The notes under the pieces are model-generated. The model did not search any database, had not been told where the DNA came from, and saw only the letters and a list, made by a program, of their open reading frames with translations. This document shows positions 37,090 through 48,502 of a stretch of DNA of 64,000 bases, one piece after another (the first letter of the stretch is position 1; each line of letters begins with the position of its first letter). The DNA lies in assembly GCA_015680685.1 (NCBI GenBank), contig MNCI01034304.1, positions 30,489 to 94,488 on the forward strand, written 5' to 3'. A program made the translations under genes and the position numbers. The stretch is from Gnetum montanum (taxonomy: Eukaryota > Streptophyta > Gnetopsida > Gnetales > Gnetaceae).

Positions 37090-39935
37090 GTTAAAAGCTC
37101 TACTTGCCAGCTTGGAGTATGGATTCTTGAAAAATGGCAAGCTAGTCATACTTAATTCCAAACTTACTCTTGAGCAAAAAGCAAAACTATTGAAAGTTGT
37201 CAATAGATGGACAACAACCTTTTCTTGGTCATATCTTGAACTCACTAGAATTGATCTACGGATATGCCAACATTGCATTTATATTGATCCATCCATGAAG
37301 CTAAGGAGGCAAGCACAACAACAGTTGAACCCAAAATTGAAAGAAATCATCAAAGAGGAGATTGAACAACTCCTTAAAGTAGGGTTCATCTACCCCATTG
37401 TAGATAGTGAGTGGGTTAGCCCACTCATGATAGTGCCAAAGAGAGGTGGAAAATGATGAATTTGTATTGACTTCAAGTTGTTAAACATGACAACATTCAA
37501 AGATCATTTTCCATAGCCATTCGTTGATTAGGTGTTGGACACCATATCTAAGCATTGCTATTACATTTTTTTGGATGGTTATATTAGCTTTAACCCAATC
37601 TAGATTACACTAGATGACCAAGCCAAAACAACATTGTTCCTAGGGAACCTTTGCATATCTCAAGATGCCTTTTGGTCTATGCAATGCTCCTGCCACTTTC
37701 CAATGCTTGGCATTAAACATCTTTCAGTAGTAGATTGGTAGCAAAGTAGAAGTCTTCATGGATGACTTCTCCACTTATGGTGCTGCATTTGAGCAAGCCT
37801 TGGACTACCTTGAGCAAGTACTAAAAAGATATATGGAAATAAACTTGTGACTCAATTGGAAAAAGAGTCATCTAATGGTCTAGGAGGGCATTGTATTGGA
37901 GCATAGAATCTCACAAGTAGGGATTGAGGTAGACCTTAAAAAGATAAGGGTCATCCAAGGAATCACCCACCAACTAGAAACTGTCAAAGATGTTTGGTCA
38001 TTCTTTGGACACATTGGCTACTACCAATGATTTATAGGGAATTTCTCTAAGATCAAAAAGTTTTTGGTTAAGCTAATGAAGAAAGATCCTCCATTCATCT
38101 AGACCAAAGAATGCAAAAATGCATTCCAAAGCCTCACGCAGAAGCTCATAGAGACTCCAATTCTACAAGCACCTAACTGGTTCAAACCATTTCATATAAA
38201 GAAATATGCATCTAATTATGCCTTAGGAGTTGTACTTATGTAGTTGGATGATAAGAAATGTCCATATTACATCAACTATGTAAGTTGAAGCATTGTGGGT
38301 GCATAGTTGAATTACACCACGATGGAGAAAAATTGATGGCAGTGGTGTAAGCTTTGAAAATGTTTAGGCACTATGTGCTAGATATAAAGTGTTTGTGCAC
38401 ATTGATCACAATGCCATCTGCTTCCTCATGAATAAGCCAACAATGAACCCCCATGTCATATAGTGGCTGGTGATCTTGCAAGAATCCAATTTCACAATGG
38501 TAGATTGAAAAGGGATTAAGAATGTGGTCACTGATCACTTATCTCAGTTATGATGGGATGACAAAAAGGAGGAGAGCTCGATCTTTGACCAATTTCTTAA
38601 TGAACTCCTCTTTGCTGGTGTGATAAATGAACAAGTGCCCAAAAAACCAAAATGATATGATGGCATTCACACTTATCTTCTCACTCAAGAGATTCCATAA
38701 GATCTGGGCTCCAAGAGGAAATAATAGTTTCTTCATTAGGCCAAACACTTTATGGAAATCAACAGACACCTTTATAAGGTGTGCACTAATCTCCTTGTTT
38801 GTTGGTGTGTACTTGATGCTAATCAAATATACATTCTCTAGGATGCTCATGAAGGTCCTTGCAGAGAACACTATGCAGGGAGATGTGTAGCCATAAAAAT
38901 CCTGATGGCAAGATACTATTGGCCCATAATCTTCAAGGATGCTCACTAGTTTGTTTGATCTTGTGAGCACTACCAACAAGATGGTGGGATGATTGCACAA
39001 ATGGAGGATCCTCAATAGATTTCAACCACTAGAATCCTTTGACATATGGGGCATAGATTTCATGGGTTCTATCACACTGATGTCCAATGAAAAGGCCTAT
39101 TTTATCATAGCCATTGACTACTATACCAAATGGGTAGAAGCATCAGCTATCATCAATTGTACATCATCCATTGCTTCTCAATTTGTACAATAAAATGTTG
39201 TGAATTGTTTTCGTGTGCCACATGCACTGATCTCTGACAATGGAACCCATTTTACAGATGCTACTTTTCGAAAACTCATACAATGCTTGGGGGTTGAACA
39301 TAAATTAACAACACCCTATCATCCCCAAGCCAATGGTCTAGTAGAGTTTACTAGCAGAGAGATCACAAAGATTCTAATAAGAACTATTAGCAAATATAAG
39401 AGAGATTGAAGCACCAAACTCAATGATGCTCTTTGGGCCTACTACTCAAGATGGAAACTCCATACTGTCTACTCTCCTTACAAGTTGGTGTATGAAAAAC
39501 TTCCAATGTTCCTAATTCAATCCAAGCTTTGTACACCTTAACAACCTATGAGCTAAATCTTGACCTAAGTCTGGCATAAAAAGAAAGACTAATCAACCTA
39601 AATGTGCTATATGAAAATTGATTGATAGCCTTATCCTTGAATGAAGTGCACAAGGTATTCAGCAAACAACGACATGACCTAGGTATCAAAAGGATCAAAC
39701 TAAAACCAGGAGATAAGTTTCTTTATTGGAACCCCACACATGTACCTCAACGAACTAAATTCTAAACATTGTAGGAAGGGTCTTATATAATTGATAAAGC
39801 CTTTTCTTTTGGGGACATAATCATATACAAACCTAAAATCCTAAACAAGAAGCAATTGGTCAACATCCAATAGATAAAGCCTTTCCACAAGACCAAGAAA
39901 GCCAATGCAACAAATACCTCAATGAATGGATAATT
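37090..39935 (+). pseudogene. Element Z RT, RNase H and integrase
   Basis: RT begins with FIYPIVDSEWVSPLMIVPKR (37387-37446), the Athila-like YPIxDSxWVSP signature, and keeps VFMDDF at 37752-37769. RNase H follows (about 38195-38535). Integrase has GIDFMG, DYYTKWVEA, ISDNGTHF and YHPQANGLVE (39040-39350), so a D-D-E set is visible, and a GPY-like C-terminus to about 39935. Together they would copy RNA to DNA and insert it. Multiple stops make the copy dead. Confidence 0.8.
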
Positions 39936-39978
39936 GCACTTAATTTTTTAGATCTCCTCCTTCCAACTCAATTTTGGG

Positions 39979-40745
39979 GGAGATGGCCATCTGTGCTAAT
40001 CATATATGTGGCTTCTTAGTTTTTCAATTTTTTGTTTTACACATTTTTGTTTTTTCAAATTATTTATTTTATACCTTTTTAATTTTAAAACTTTTTTCTA
40101 TTTTACACTATTTTTTGTTTTACACCATCATTAGTATAGTTAAATTTTTGTTGAATATTTTAAACTTTCTTATATATTCTACTTATTTTTATTTTAGTCT
40201 AATTTTCTAATTCTTATTAATAAATGTGCTTTATGCCAACAGGACACAGTGGTGTTGTAGTTGTTACTAATGGTGGTTTATGCTTAATATTTTATTTTCT
40301 AATGTCTAGTTTCTATTTTTAAATTTTTGTACCACTTTCAAGGAATAAGCAATGAGTCCACATCATCCACCCATCCACAAACTCTATGGTTTTCCTTGTT
40401 TTGGAAGTATGAGGTCCCTTTAATAAATTTGTGACCTTAGTAGTTTCCAGAATTAGGAAGGATTGAAAGGTTTGCACAAGGTGTGACTTCAAGGGAACTC
40501 AATACTCTTTGTACTCTTCTACTTACTTGGGTGCATGAATGTTTTCATGGATTTCTTACTATTCTATGTTGACCAATAACAGGAAGTTGAATAAGTTTTT
40601 ACATGGTATGGTTCCCATCCAAAAGAAAAAAGGAAAAAGATTCTACTATACTAACAATGCTATCCAATGTGCTTCGACCACTAATTGGGTGGAGTTGATG
40701 AAGGACAAAATTCCTATAACAACAATCCAAGAAGAGGAGTAATAG
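39979..40745 (+). other. Element Z post-integrase region
   Basis: A T-rich TTTTGTTTTACAC-type tract, then sequence homologous to W 51200-51520 (CCACATCATCCA ... GTGTGACTTCAAG). A 67-codon frame at 40539-40742 contains LHGMVPIQKKK, matching LHGVVLTQKK in X. Confidence 0.55.
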
Positions 40746-41650
40746 CCACCACCTACACCTACCACTCAAAAAATTATGTCGAGTGTTGTTGCAACATCCC
40801 AATGATTATGTGAGTACTAAGAATGGCTCTTGAGTGAGTAAGAGCAACAAGTAGGCATGAGTGGTGGAGACCCATCTATGTACTAGCTAGTGATGAGTTA
40901 CTTGAATGAGGTGGACCAAATAGTTAGCCTAATGGGAGGAGGTGGACCCATTTTCTTTACCCAACAAACATAGTTGTTTGCGAGGTCAAATCCTAGCACT
41001 AGAGAGGTAGCCATATCTTTCTCAAAATAGTAATAACTCCTAGAGATTTCTAGGAACATCATGACCTTCTTGGTGCACTTAGAGAAAGGTGAGGGACCAA
41101 TGGTACTAGTGATGCAGCACCAAGGATAAGACATAGTAGCTAAGGTGGTTGTTGACAAAATCGTCAAAACCCTTAATGCACTTGTGACATCTGTACTAGA
41201 TATCACTACACTTAAAGATGTGCAGAGATTTGTAGGAATCATAAGTGGTAGATTAAGCACAACACAACATGAATAACCATTAGACCAATTGGTAGGAACT
41301 AGGCAACCACTTTTGGATATCTTTAACCTTTCAAATCACTGCAACCCAGGTAGGGCTGCTAAAGGTAAGGGGCAAAAATATCATATTGGAGGGGTAACTC
41401 AAAATAACCAAGGAGCTGAATGAATGCTTAGCTACGAAGGTTACTAAATTGAGAGCCTAGATTGCCAACCCTACATTTCTCAACCCAGCATTGATAAGAG
41501 ATGAAGCTTTTGAATAGCTTCACATCAACTTGAAAGGGGTTAAGGGTGTGATGGAGATAGTGGTGTTCTATTGATCCTTGGCAAAGGCCACCTACTAGGA
41601 GAATGTGCAACTTACTACAGAAAATCATTGCCTGTGAAATGTTGATGCCC
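40746..41650. other. Unexplained segment in element Z before its 3' LTR
   Basis: Has no counterpart that I can find in U, W or X. It contains broken open stretches on both strands (120 residues on minus at 41260-40898, 92 on minus at 41706-41428). It replaces the expected 3' tail, polypurine tract and start of the 3' LTR. Confidence 0.45.
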
Positions 41651-42242
41651 AACTTATTAGTGTGAACGAAAATAAAGATGAGCCTTTTGATCAAACCTTG
41701 CAACACTTGGAATAGATTAATGATTTATTTATGCATTTACTATTTTCATTAATTAAGAAACTAATTAAAATAAGTAAGACTTCAATTAATTAAGTAAGCT
41801 AAATAGATCAAATATATAAGTACAACTACTTCGAGCATAACATACAACACTTGGTAGTCCCAGTAGTGCTTAACACTTGGTAACCTAGCAATGTTGTATG
41901 CGTTTAAGATGTATATAGAAAGTGGGACCAGATACTTATGTTAGGATAGTTAGTTATTACTTAGCAATTAGATTAGTTAAATTGGTTAATAAATTGAGTT
42001 TCAACTTGTTATTAATTGTAGACAAATAAGATATAAAATAATAAAAATAATTTGACTCAATTACACTTAACCATACAACTAAGCTTTACAAGTATAGTTG
42101 GGAAGACAGTGATAATCATAGTTAGGTTTTACCTCCTAGAACTAGTATACTCAAGAACTTCAGGTTTGCAGAATTTGACTGAATTGTGCATGAATGCTTG
42201 TAATTCGTATGGTTGGGTGTAGGGTATGCTCATTGCTCATCA
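41651..42242 (+). repeat. Element Z 3' LTR, 5'-truncated
   Basis: From TTAGTGTGAA and ATAAAGATGAGCCTTTTGAT onward it matches 33050-33612 closely, ending GCTCATCA. The U3 region with promoter is missing. Confidence 0.8.
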
Positions 42243-42917
42243 CTACCTAACAACAAGAAGGTAAATCTAAACTAGCCTAGAGTGATGAGCATCCAGTCAT
42301 GGCTTATCATACACATCTTGGGCTCATATAATCATTACTAGGTTACCAATTGTTATGCTACTGGGAGAATCAAGTTATAACACTACTAGGATTACCAAAC
42401 GATTACACTTAAATGCTCAAACCAGTCATACTCATTTTGCTTTACTAATGAATAAGAAAGTAAAGTACTTGGAAGTATAAGTGATTAAACTAATGAAATA
42501 GTAAAAGCTATGCTAAGTAAAACATTAAAACTAAGTGGATGATGCAATGATGAAAAGTAATCTCAATCTTTATTTCTAGATATGAACTATGCCCATGTAC
42601 ACTTCACTTGAATAAAGATTCCATACAACTACTCAACACCACACTACGAGCATTCACTCTATCACTAAAACCATGAGATGAAACTACAAGAATTTACCCA
42701 AGGGTGGAATGAAAAGTTCTTTTGATTCGTGCATCCAAGTTTTGTATTTATAGGTTGCACACATCCCATGATATTAGATCTATGATGGCGTAGCTTGTGC
42801 TACGATATTGAATATGTGAAATTGTAGTTACAATATTGTTGGCGAACAAAAATTGACTTTTTGTCAAAAACATGTGATGTAGCATTAGTGATATCCTAGC
42901 CACTTGATGATTCATCA
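42243..42917 (-). repeat. Element Y LTR, right fragment
   Basis: Continues the LTR broken at about 32754: ACACATCTTGG, repeated ACTGGGA-type units, TTATTTCTAG, TATTTATAGG, and degenerate GATAT units, ending TTCATCA just before a polypurine tract (42918-42927). This makes it Y's 3' LTR. Confidence 0.72.
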
Positions 42918-43366
42918 TACCCCCATGACTAACTTAAAACTTGTCTTTGAGTGAACAAAAGGAGGAACAAGCTCCTTTCAAAATATTGGGAAGGTATGGG
43001 ATTATTGACTAACTCTAATTACTAACTGACTTTGAGTGTCACAGTTGTATGTACAAAAAATGACACAGTTACATGAAAAAACAAAAACAAAATTTTAGGT
43101 GGTTTAATATAGTTCATATTTTTGGTGGTGGTGGCTCTTCCATCATCTTCTTCCCTTTTTTTGTCAAGATTCTAGAAAGTTTCTCCTCTTCTGTCCATGT
43201 CTTCTTTTTACGTATGTCCTTTTTGCTAAGTATGGCATAAAGACTCTAATTTTCACTGTAGCATTGGCCTATTTGTTTTTCCAGAATTGGTATGTTTCTC
43301 CTAAGTCCCATTCATCATTGTTGGTTAGTGTGGACCATAATGGAGATGTTTGGAGTTGCATCTTCA
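42918..43366 (-). mobile_element. Element Y internal fragment
   Basis: Starts with the family tract and matches X's 3' internal end (ATTGGGAAGGTATGGGATTA), then diverges. It is cut at 43366-43371 where X begins after ctaat. The rest of Y was not found with certainty. Confidence 0.55.
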
Positions 43367-43371
43367 CTAAT

Positions 43372-44222
43372 TGATGAGCAGTGAGGTACCCCTATGCCCA
43401 ACCATACGAATACGAGCATTTATGCATGGTTCGGTCAAACCCCAAGGATTAAGTGCTTATGCATTTACATAGAACAAGGATGGGTTATGCAATCATTGTC
43501 TTCCCAAGCTTACTTGTAAGGCATAATTGTATGGTTAAGTAATCTTGAGGTATATGATTTTTATGATTTTTTATGTTTTATGTTCCTGGTGCTTAAAGTG
43601 GAGAAATGAAATAATTTAATAACTAATTTGATTTAACTAGTTAACTATTCTCTAACTAGTCCTAAGACCAGCATCCATTCCCACTCACCGGACACATCTT
43701 GAACTAGTGTAGCACTACTGGGATTACCAAACACTAGTCGTTACTGGGTTACCAAGTGTTCCATGTATGCTCGAAGTGGTTGTATTGAGTATGCTAATTT
43801 GTTGATAATTAACAATTCAATAGAAATAACATTAATTAACTAATGAGAGTAGCAAATAACATTAAATAATAATTAAATGAAATAATTAAGCTATTCTGAA
43901 TATTGCAAGGTTTATTACAAAGTTCGTCTTTATTTTTGGACACAGGGTGTGCTTAGGTACACAATTCTCAAATAAAGATCCATTCACTTTATGATTCCTA
44001 TTGCAAGCACTTAAAAATAATTCTAACTCTAGGAAGGGAAAACTGCAAGAGTTTGGCTAAGGCACTAAGAAAACTAACTGTGAAATCAGGTGCTCTCATC
44101 TCTTATTTATAGATGATGAGACAAGTTTCGATATCATGTGTTCGATATTGCTTTTGCACCTTCGATATCGCATACCCGATATTGAGGGTCGAATATCGTA
44201 GGTCTAATATTGTGACTCATCA
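43372..44222 (-). repeat. Element X 3' LTR
   Basis: 851 bp, TGATGAGCAG to ..GACTCATCA, matching 60421-61271 over its whole length. It shows TTATTTATAG and a GATATCG/TCGATAT array near the right end. Confidence 0.9.
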
Positions 44223-45664
44223 TACCCCCATGACTGAATGAAAACTTGTCCTTGAGTTCCTTACAAAATATTGGAAAGGTATGGGATTATTGACTGAATG
44301 ACAACTAACGGTGACATGGAATGACAGACTCAAAGTGCCCAATGAATAGATTGAGAAATATATTACAACATTGGTGTTCATAACCATTATGGTGAACACT
44401 GTACATAGATGACATCTAGACCCTTATTTGGTAGCTTGAAGAGAGAGAGAAAAGAGAATGAGGTACGTTGCTGCCTATGTCAAAAATGTATACACTGTTG
44501 TTCATCCACAACCCCATGATCAAGCTTGTTCCTTGCATAAATGCTCCAACTCTAGTCCATCTTGAGTGCTCTCTCCTATCCCAGCCATTGTTCATGTGAT
44601 CACCATCTACACACACAACACAATCATGAATTAGCAAGGTTAGATAAGATATAATGTAATTGATACCTTGCCTCAATATGAAGTACCTTGATTAGGTTGT
44701 GGGTATGACAAATACTGGGTTAGAGGTTTGTAACTGATAACTACCCAAGGTGTAGGGGTGAGATAAGTAATGAATGGAAAAATTTGCGATAGGTCCCCAT
44801 GATTAAGCGCAAACCTTCGGTAGTAATAGGGCTAAAAACGAAAGAACAAGAAAGATGAGGGAAATAACAACGCTGAAGCCAATAAAACAAAAAAAAAAAT
44901 GGATGTCATTGATGGGGTGAAACAAAAAATAGTTGATTGCAAGAAATGTTTAAGGGAAAGAGCTTAACAATTGCACCAAAAAGGAATGCCAGTGGATCCT
45001 CCCCAAAGCAGGCTCATGCCTTTTATTTCCTAACAAACCCACAAACCAAAGAGTCTGTAGTCTATAGGAATGTCATATGGGAATAATGATTAAGAACTTA
45101 CCCACAAGAACTAATCAAAGAGTAATAATGCATCAACCAGGATATAGACTAATTATAAAACTAGCAATGAGGTGGAATATGGAAAGCAATATGGAAAGAG
45201 AGAATGGAATGGAATGAATCCCAAAATCAAGGTTTTGTAAAGTCCCTTATGTAGTATGTGATTGAGGTGATTGAATAAACTTCAGCCAAAATCCAGATTA
45301 AAACTAACCACATCTAGTGACCTCACATCAACACACTTGACCAATCCATCCTCCTAAAGCAACAAGAATGCTTCCATAGAGCCACCATCATTCCAACAAG
45401 AAAAAGATAGAGAAGCAAGAAGTGAGGAAGGGCCATAGTTAGAGGGAACCTTCAAGCATGGGTAACATGTCTTTCCAGTGCCATAATTAGTGCTTGTAGC
45501 CCATGGTTCTTTATTATGTCTAAGGGGTATGCTTTGAATTCTCATCGATTTTTTTTGAGTGAGAACCACACCATGCAAAGACTTATTTGGTTTAGTCAAC
45601 TTTTTGATATTAGTCAATAGTAGAATGATGGAAAACCTATGAAAAACATCCAAGTACTCAAGAG
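44223..45664 (-). other. Element X 3' region, distal part
   Basis: Canonical tract at 44223-44232, a second tract-like copy (AATCATGGGGACC, minus) near 44793-44806, and the degenerate post-integrase segment around 45354-45640 (LHGVVLTQKK, ATSTNYGTGK, WNDGGSMEAFLLL). Interrupted by W after 45669. Confidence 0.6.
44416..44676 (-). CDS. Element X small ORF next to the 3' LTR (hypothetical)
   Basis: 86 codons on minus, between the two polypurine-tract copies. The core VCVDGDHMNNGWDRREHSRW, then MQGTSLIMGLWMNN, aligns with W's 52391-52660 frame (VCADGNHTTTDW ... MQGTRLMACLWMDN). A splice-acceptor-like GTGTGTGTAG precedes the ATG-containing stretch. U shows the same start but with stops. Function is unknown; it may be conserved non-coding DNA rather than a gene. 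Confidence 0.35.
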   Translation of the reverse strand: MRQGINYIISYLTLLIHDCVVCVDGDHMNNGWDRREHSRWTRVGAFMQGTSLIMGLWMNNSVYIFDIGSNVPHSLFSLSSSYQIRV

Positions 45665-45669
45665 AATAG

Positions 45670-46431
45670 TGATGGGATGCAATATCACATGGGCCGCGAT
45701 ATTGTGTACGCAATATCGTAGCCCATCACCTTGTCTATAAATAAGAGGCGGCCTTCCATTGTTTTACAATCTAGATCTAGACCCTTAGCAAAACTCTGGC
45801 AGTTTTACCATTCCAGAGATAGAATAATTTCCATGTGCCCATAGTAGGAGTCTCAAAGTGAACAGATCTTTATTCGAGCAAATTGTACCTGAGCACACAT
45901 TTGTGTACAGAAATAAAGATAAACTTTCTGATAAACCTTGCAGCATATGGACTAAGCTAAATGGGAATTAATTAGTGTTAAATGCTTAATTGCTTTCTCA
46001 ACCCTTAACTCTCTTAGTCAAGTGCATTCAGTATGACCGCTTTGAGCACGTGTGTAACGCTTGGTAACCCAGTAACGAGTAGCGTTTGGTAATCCTAGTA
46101 GCATTGCACTGGTTCAGGGTGTGTACGGCAAGTGGAAATGGATACTGATGCTAGGAAAATTAGAACTTAGTTAATTAAAGTTAGTCACTTAGTATCTTCA
46201 CCCCTTCCTCTTAGCATAGGCGATAAAAAGATAAAAGACATAAAAATCACATGCCTCAAGCTTAACCATACAACGATGACAAATACAAGTAAGCTTGGGA
46301 AGAAAACGATTGATTAACCTTAAGTGTTCCATAAGGTGCGTAAGCACTTAGTCCTTAGAGTTTGACTGGATCGCACGTGAAATGCTCATATTCGTATGGT
46401 TGAGTGTAGGGGTACCTCGCCACCTCATCAT
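45670..46431 (+). repeat. Element W 5' LTR
   Basis: 762 bp, TGATGGGATG to ..ACCTCATCA. GATATCGC-like array at 45676-45720, TATAAATAAG at 45736, AATAAA at 45912. Confidence 0.9.
45676..45740 (+). promoter_or_regulatory. Element W LTR promoter: GATATCGC-type array and TATA box
   Basis: Units AATATCAC, GATATTGT and AATATCGT lie within 45 bp and end about 20 bp before TATAAATAAG. In the 3' LTR (52828-52920) the units are GATATCGC, GATATCAC, GATATCGT, GATATCGT. The core GCGATATCGC is a perfect palindrome, as expected for a dimeric DNA-binding protein; none is identified. Confidence 0.55.
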
Positions 46432-46451
46432 TGGTGCTGTTGCCAAGGACT
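46432..46451 (+). promoter_or_regulatory. Element W primer-binding site (tRNA-Asp-like)
   Basis: TTGGTGCTGTTGCCAAGGAC follows the 5' LTR and matches the tRNA-Asp complement TGGCGCCGTTGCCGGGGA apart from transitions. Confidence 0.75.
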
Positions 46452-46575
46452 TAGTTGTTTGTGTGCTACGTAGAACATAGGAAATCATTCACATTGTTGG
46501 GAGCTAGAAAGAACCCTTAGGGTTGATCAAACGAGAAATAAGATAATGGTAAATAGCACACCGAATAAGACTAAA

Positions 46576-48497
46576 ATGTCATCTTCTTCGAACAAAAGCA
46601 TTTCACCACCTAGGAACAACACAAGAGAGAGTCGGCGACACAACACACATAACCAAGAACCATCAGTTCCTCAACAATTTAGCGTGGTGTATACTCATCA
46701 CGATAAAATATATACCTGACTTTACCTTTGTCTTCCATCACCGAACAACTGCGTTGGAGAGACTTAGAGGGTAACATAGTGTTGCCTCCAGATAGAGCAG
46801 CCCCCAACATGCTCCTTTGTGCCCTTGCATGAATTTGCATGTCACAATTATATGCTAAGTACATTGCATGTGATTACAACGTAAGGGACTACCATCCCAT
46901 AGAAGTGCAACGTTAATGAGACTTACGACAGGAGAGTTACTATACATCGTTGAAGGGTAAAAGATCCCATAATGCTCCACTCATGTTAAGAAAAATTGAG
47001 GGTGGTGAACCTATTTCAATAGGTTCTCCAGAAAATGATGTTCCCCCTCCTAATGATGGTGAGGAGGTGGTGTATCAGAACCTTCACTCCATGATTCACA
47101 ACCCTGGTTTTGATCCCCACGAACACTAAGTGTTCAATGAGGGAACACACACAAAAGATAAAGACAGAAAGTCTGATCGTCATCACGAACGGGGCTGATA
47201 TCATCAAAGAGAAGGTAGGAAACATCATCAATGCAATGGTTCTCCTTCTTCTTCACCTTCATCATCACACTCACCCTCTTCTTCAACATCAAGACGCAGT
47301 CATAAGGAGCCTAACCATGAGGATAAGGGTAAGAAAAATGAGAAACCTCGATGAGAGAGTCGAGAGAAAGGATGAGGGAATTCTAGGGAATCACGACATG
47401 GAAGAAGGAAAGGTAGGAAACTGCATAGACATCACAAACGCTACAAAAGAAATGACCACGAAGAACCCCTACTTGCAACCTGAAGCATGTTAGAAATTAC
47501 GGAGGCCTTTAGAATTCCTACAAGGCACTAGAAAGATAGCAGGATCAAGAGACTAGACATGAATAATATCCCACGGTTTGAGGGTGGATACAACGCTGAT
47601 CCTTAGAAGCATTTACAGGCTTTTCACGATGCCTGTGCCTTGCAGAACATTGAGAACAAGTGGCAAAAATTAAAGTTGTTCCCAAGGACACTGATAAAAG
47701 AAGTAGAAAGCTAGTACTGATCCTTAGAATCGGAATCCATTCAAAGGTGGAGTACAATGCAAGAATTGTTTAATAATAAAGATCAAATGTACTCCCAGGT
47801 GTCCAAATTGAGAAAGTAGATCCAAGGATGGAAGCAGGGAACTCATGAACCCTTGGATGCTGCCATGGGCTAATATTATGCACTGTTACATCGTTGCCCG
47901 GGCCATGGTTACGCACAATGGGATCAACTATGCCATCTTGTAGATGGACTTAGGCACGAAACTAGGAGAACCCTTGGAACATATGCCCAAGGAAGACTAT
48001 CGGAGCTTAGGTCCCATCAGGTTCATAGATTTTTGGAGCAAGTAGCTAAGGAAGAAAGAGAGCTATGGAAGAGAGAAAGCGCAGAAGAGTACAACCGCGA
48101 TCCTTCCCTACAAAAAAGGGGAGTAAGATTCTGTGAGGAGGAGGATGATTCACCACTCGAGGAGATGATGAATAGGAAAACCTTGCCACTCTAGAAATTA
48201 ACAATAGAAGTGTCAACCAAGGTAGATCAAATGTGGGACTCCTTAGATAGTAGATTTGAAACTGTTCTTAAAATCATAGAGGAGTCTAAGAAGCGAAGTA
48301 GTGACTATGATAAAAAGAAGAAGAGGGATTTGGACCATGCACATAATAAAGGTAAGGGAAAAATAGCTATCATCGAAGAGGCTATGGATTCTGATACATA
48401 CAATGATGATGGATGTGAGATATGCCAGTACAACCATCCTAAAGGATGTTGCCCAATAATCTCACATCTGCAAGAGTTTGGGGTGTATGCACTTAAC
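46576..48497 (+). pseudogene. Element W gag, first part
   Basis: Starts MSSSSNKSISPPRNNTR at 46576. Frameshifts and stops occur from about 46710. Conserved blocks: YQNLHSMIHNPGFD (47070-47112), the gag core (about 47620-47990) and a long Lys-rich stretch before the knuckle CEICQYNHPKGCCP (48417-48458), then VYALNP. It is interrupted by V right after VYALNP. Confidence 0.78.
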
Positions 48498-48502
48498 CCA
48501 TG

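Larger units (their letters stand above)
32755..42242 (+). mobile_element. Element Z: full-length but decayed Ty3 (Athila/Tat-like) retrotransposon inside Y's LTR
   Basis: Reads on plus: 5' LTR to 33612, primer site, gag, protease, RT, RNase H, integrase, 3' tail, an unexplained block, and a 3' LTR fragment ending at 42242. Y's LTR continues immediately after it. Every gene contains stops, though RT keeps FMDDF. The left end is uncertain and no clean target duplication remains (ctacc at right, ctaac-like at left), consistent with age. Confidence 0.75.

Noticed and set aside
38548-39015. 155-codon frame on minus
   Set aside because: Antisense to Z's RNase H-integrase region, which is clearly homologous on plus.
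45670-46431. W's two LTRs paired instead with those of X or U
   Set aside because: Orientation is opposite and only the 45670 and 52828 copies share both subfamily features and the aatag duplication.
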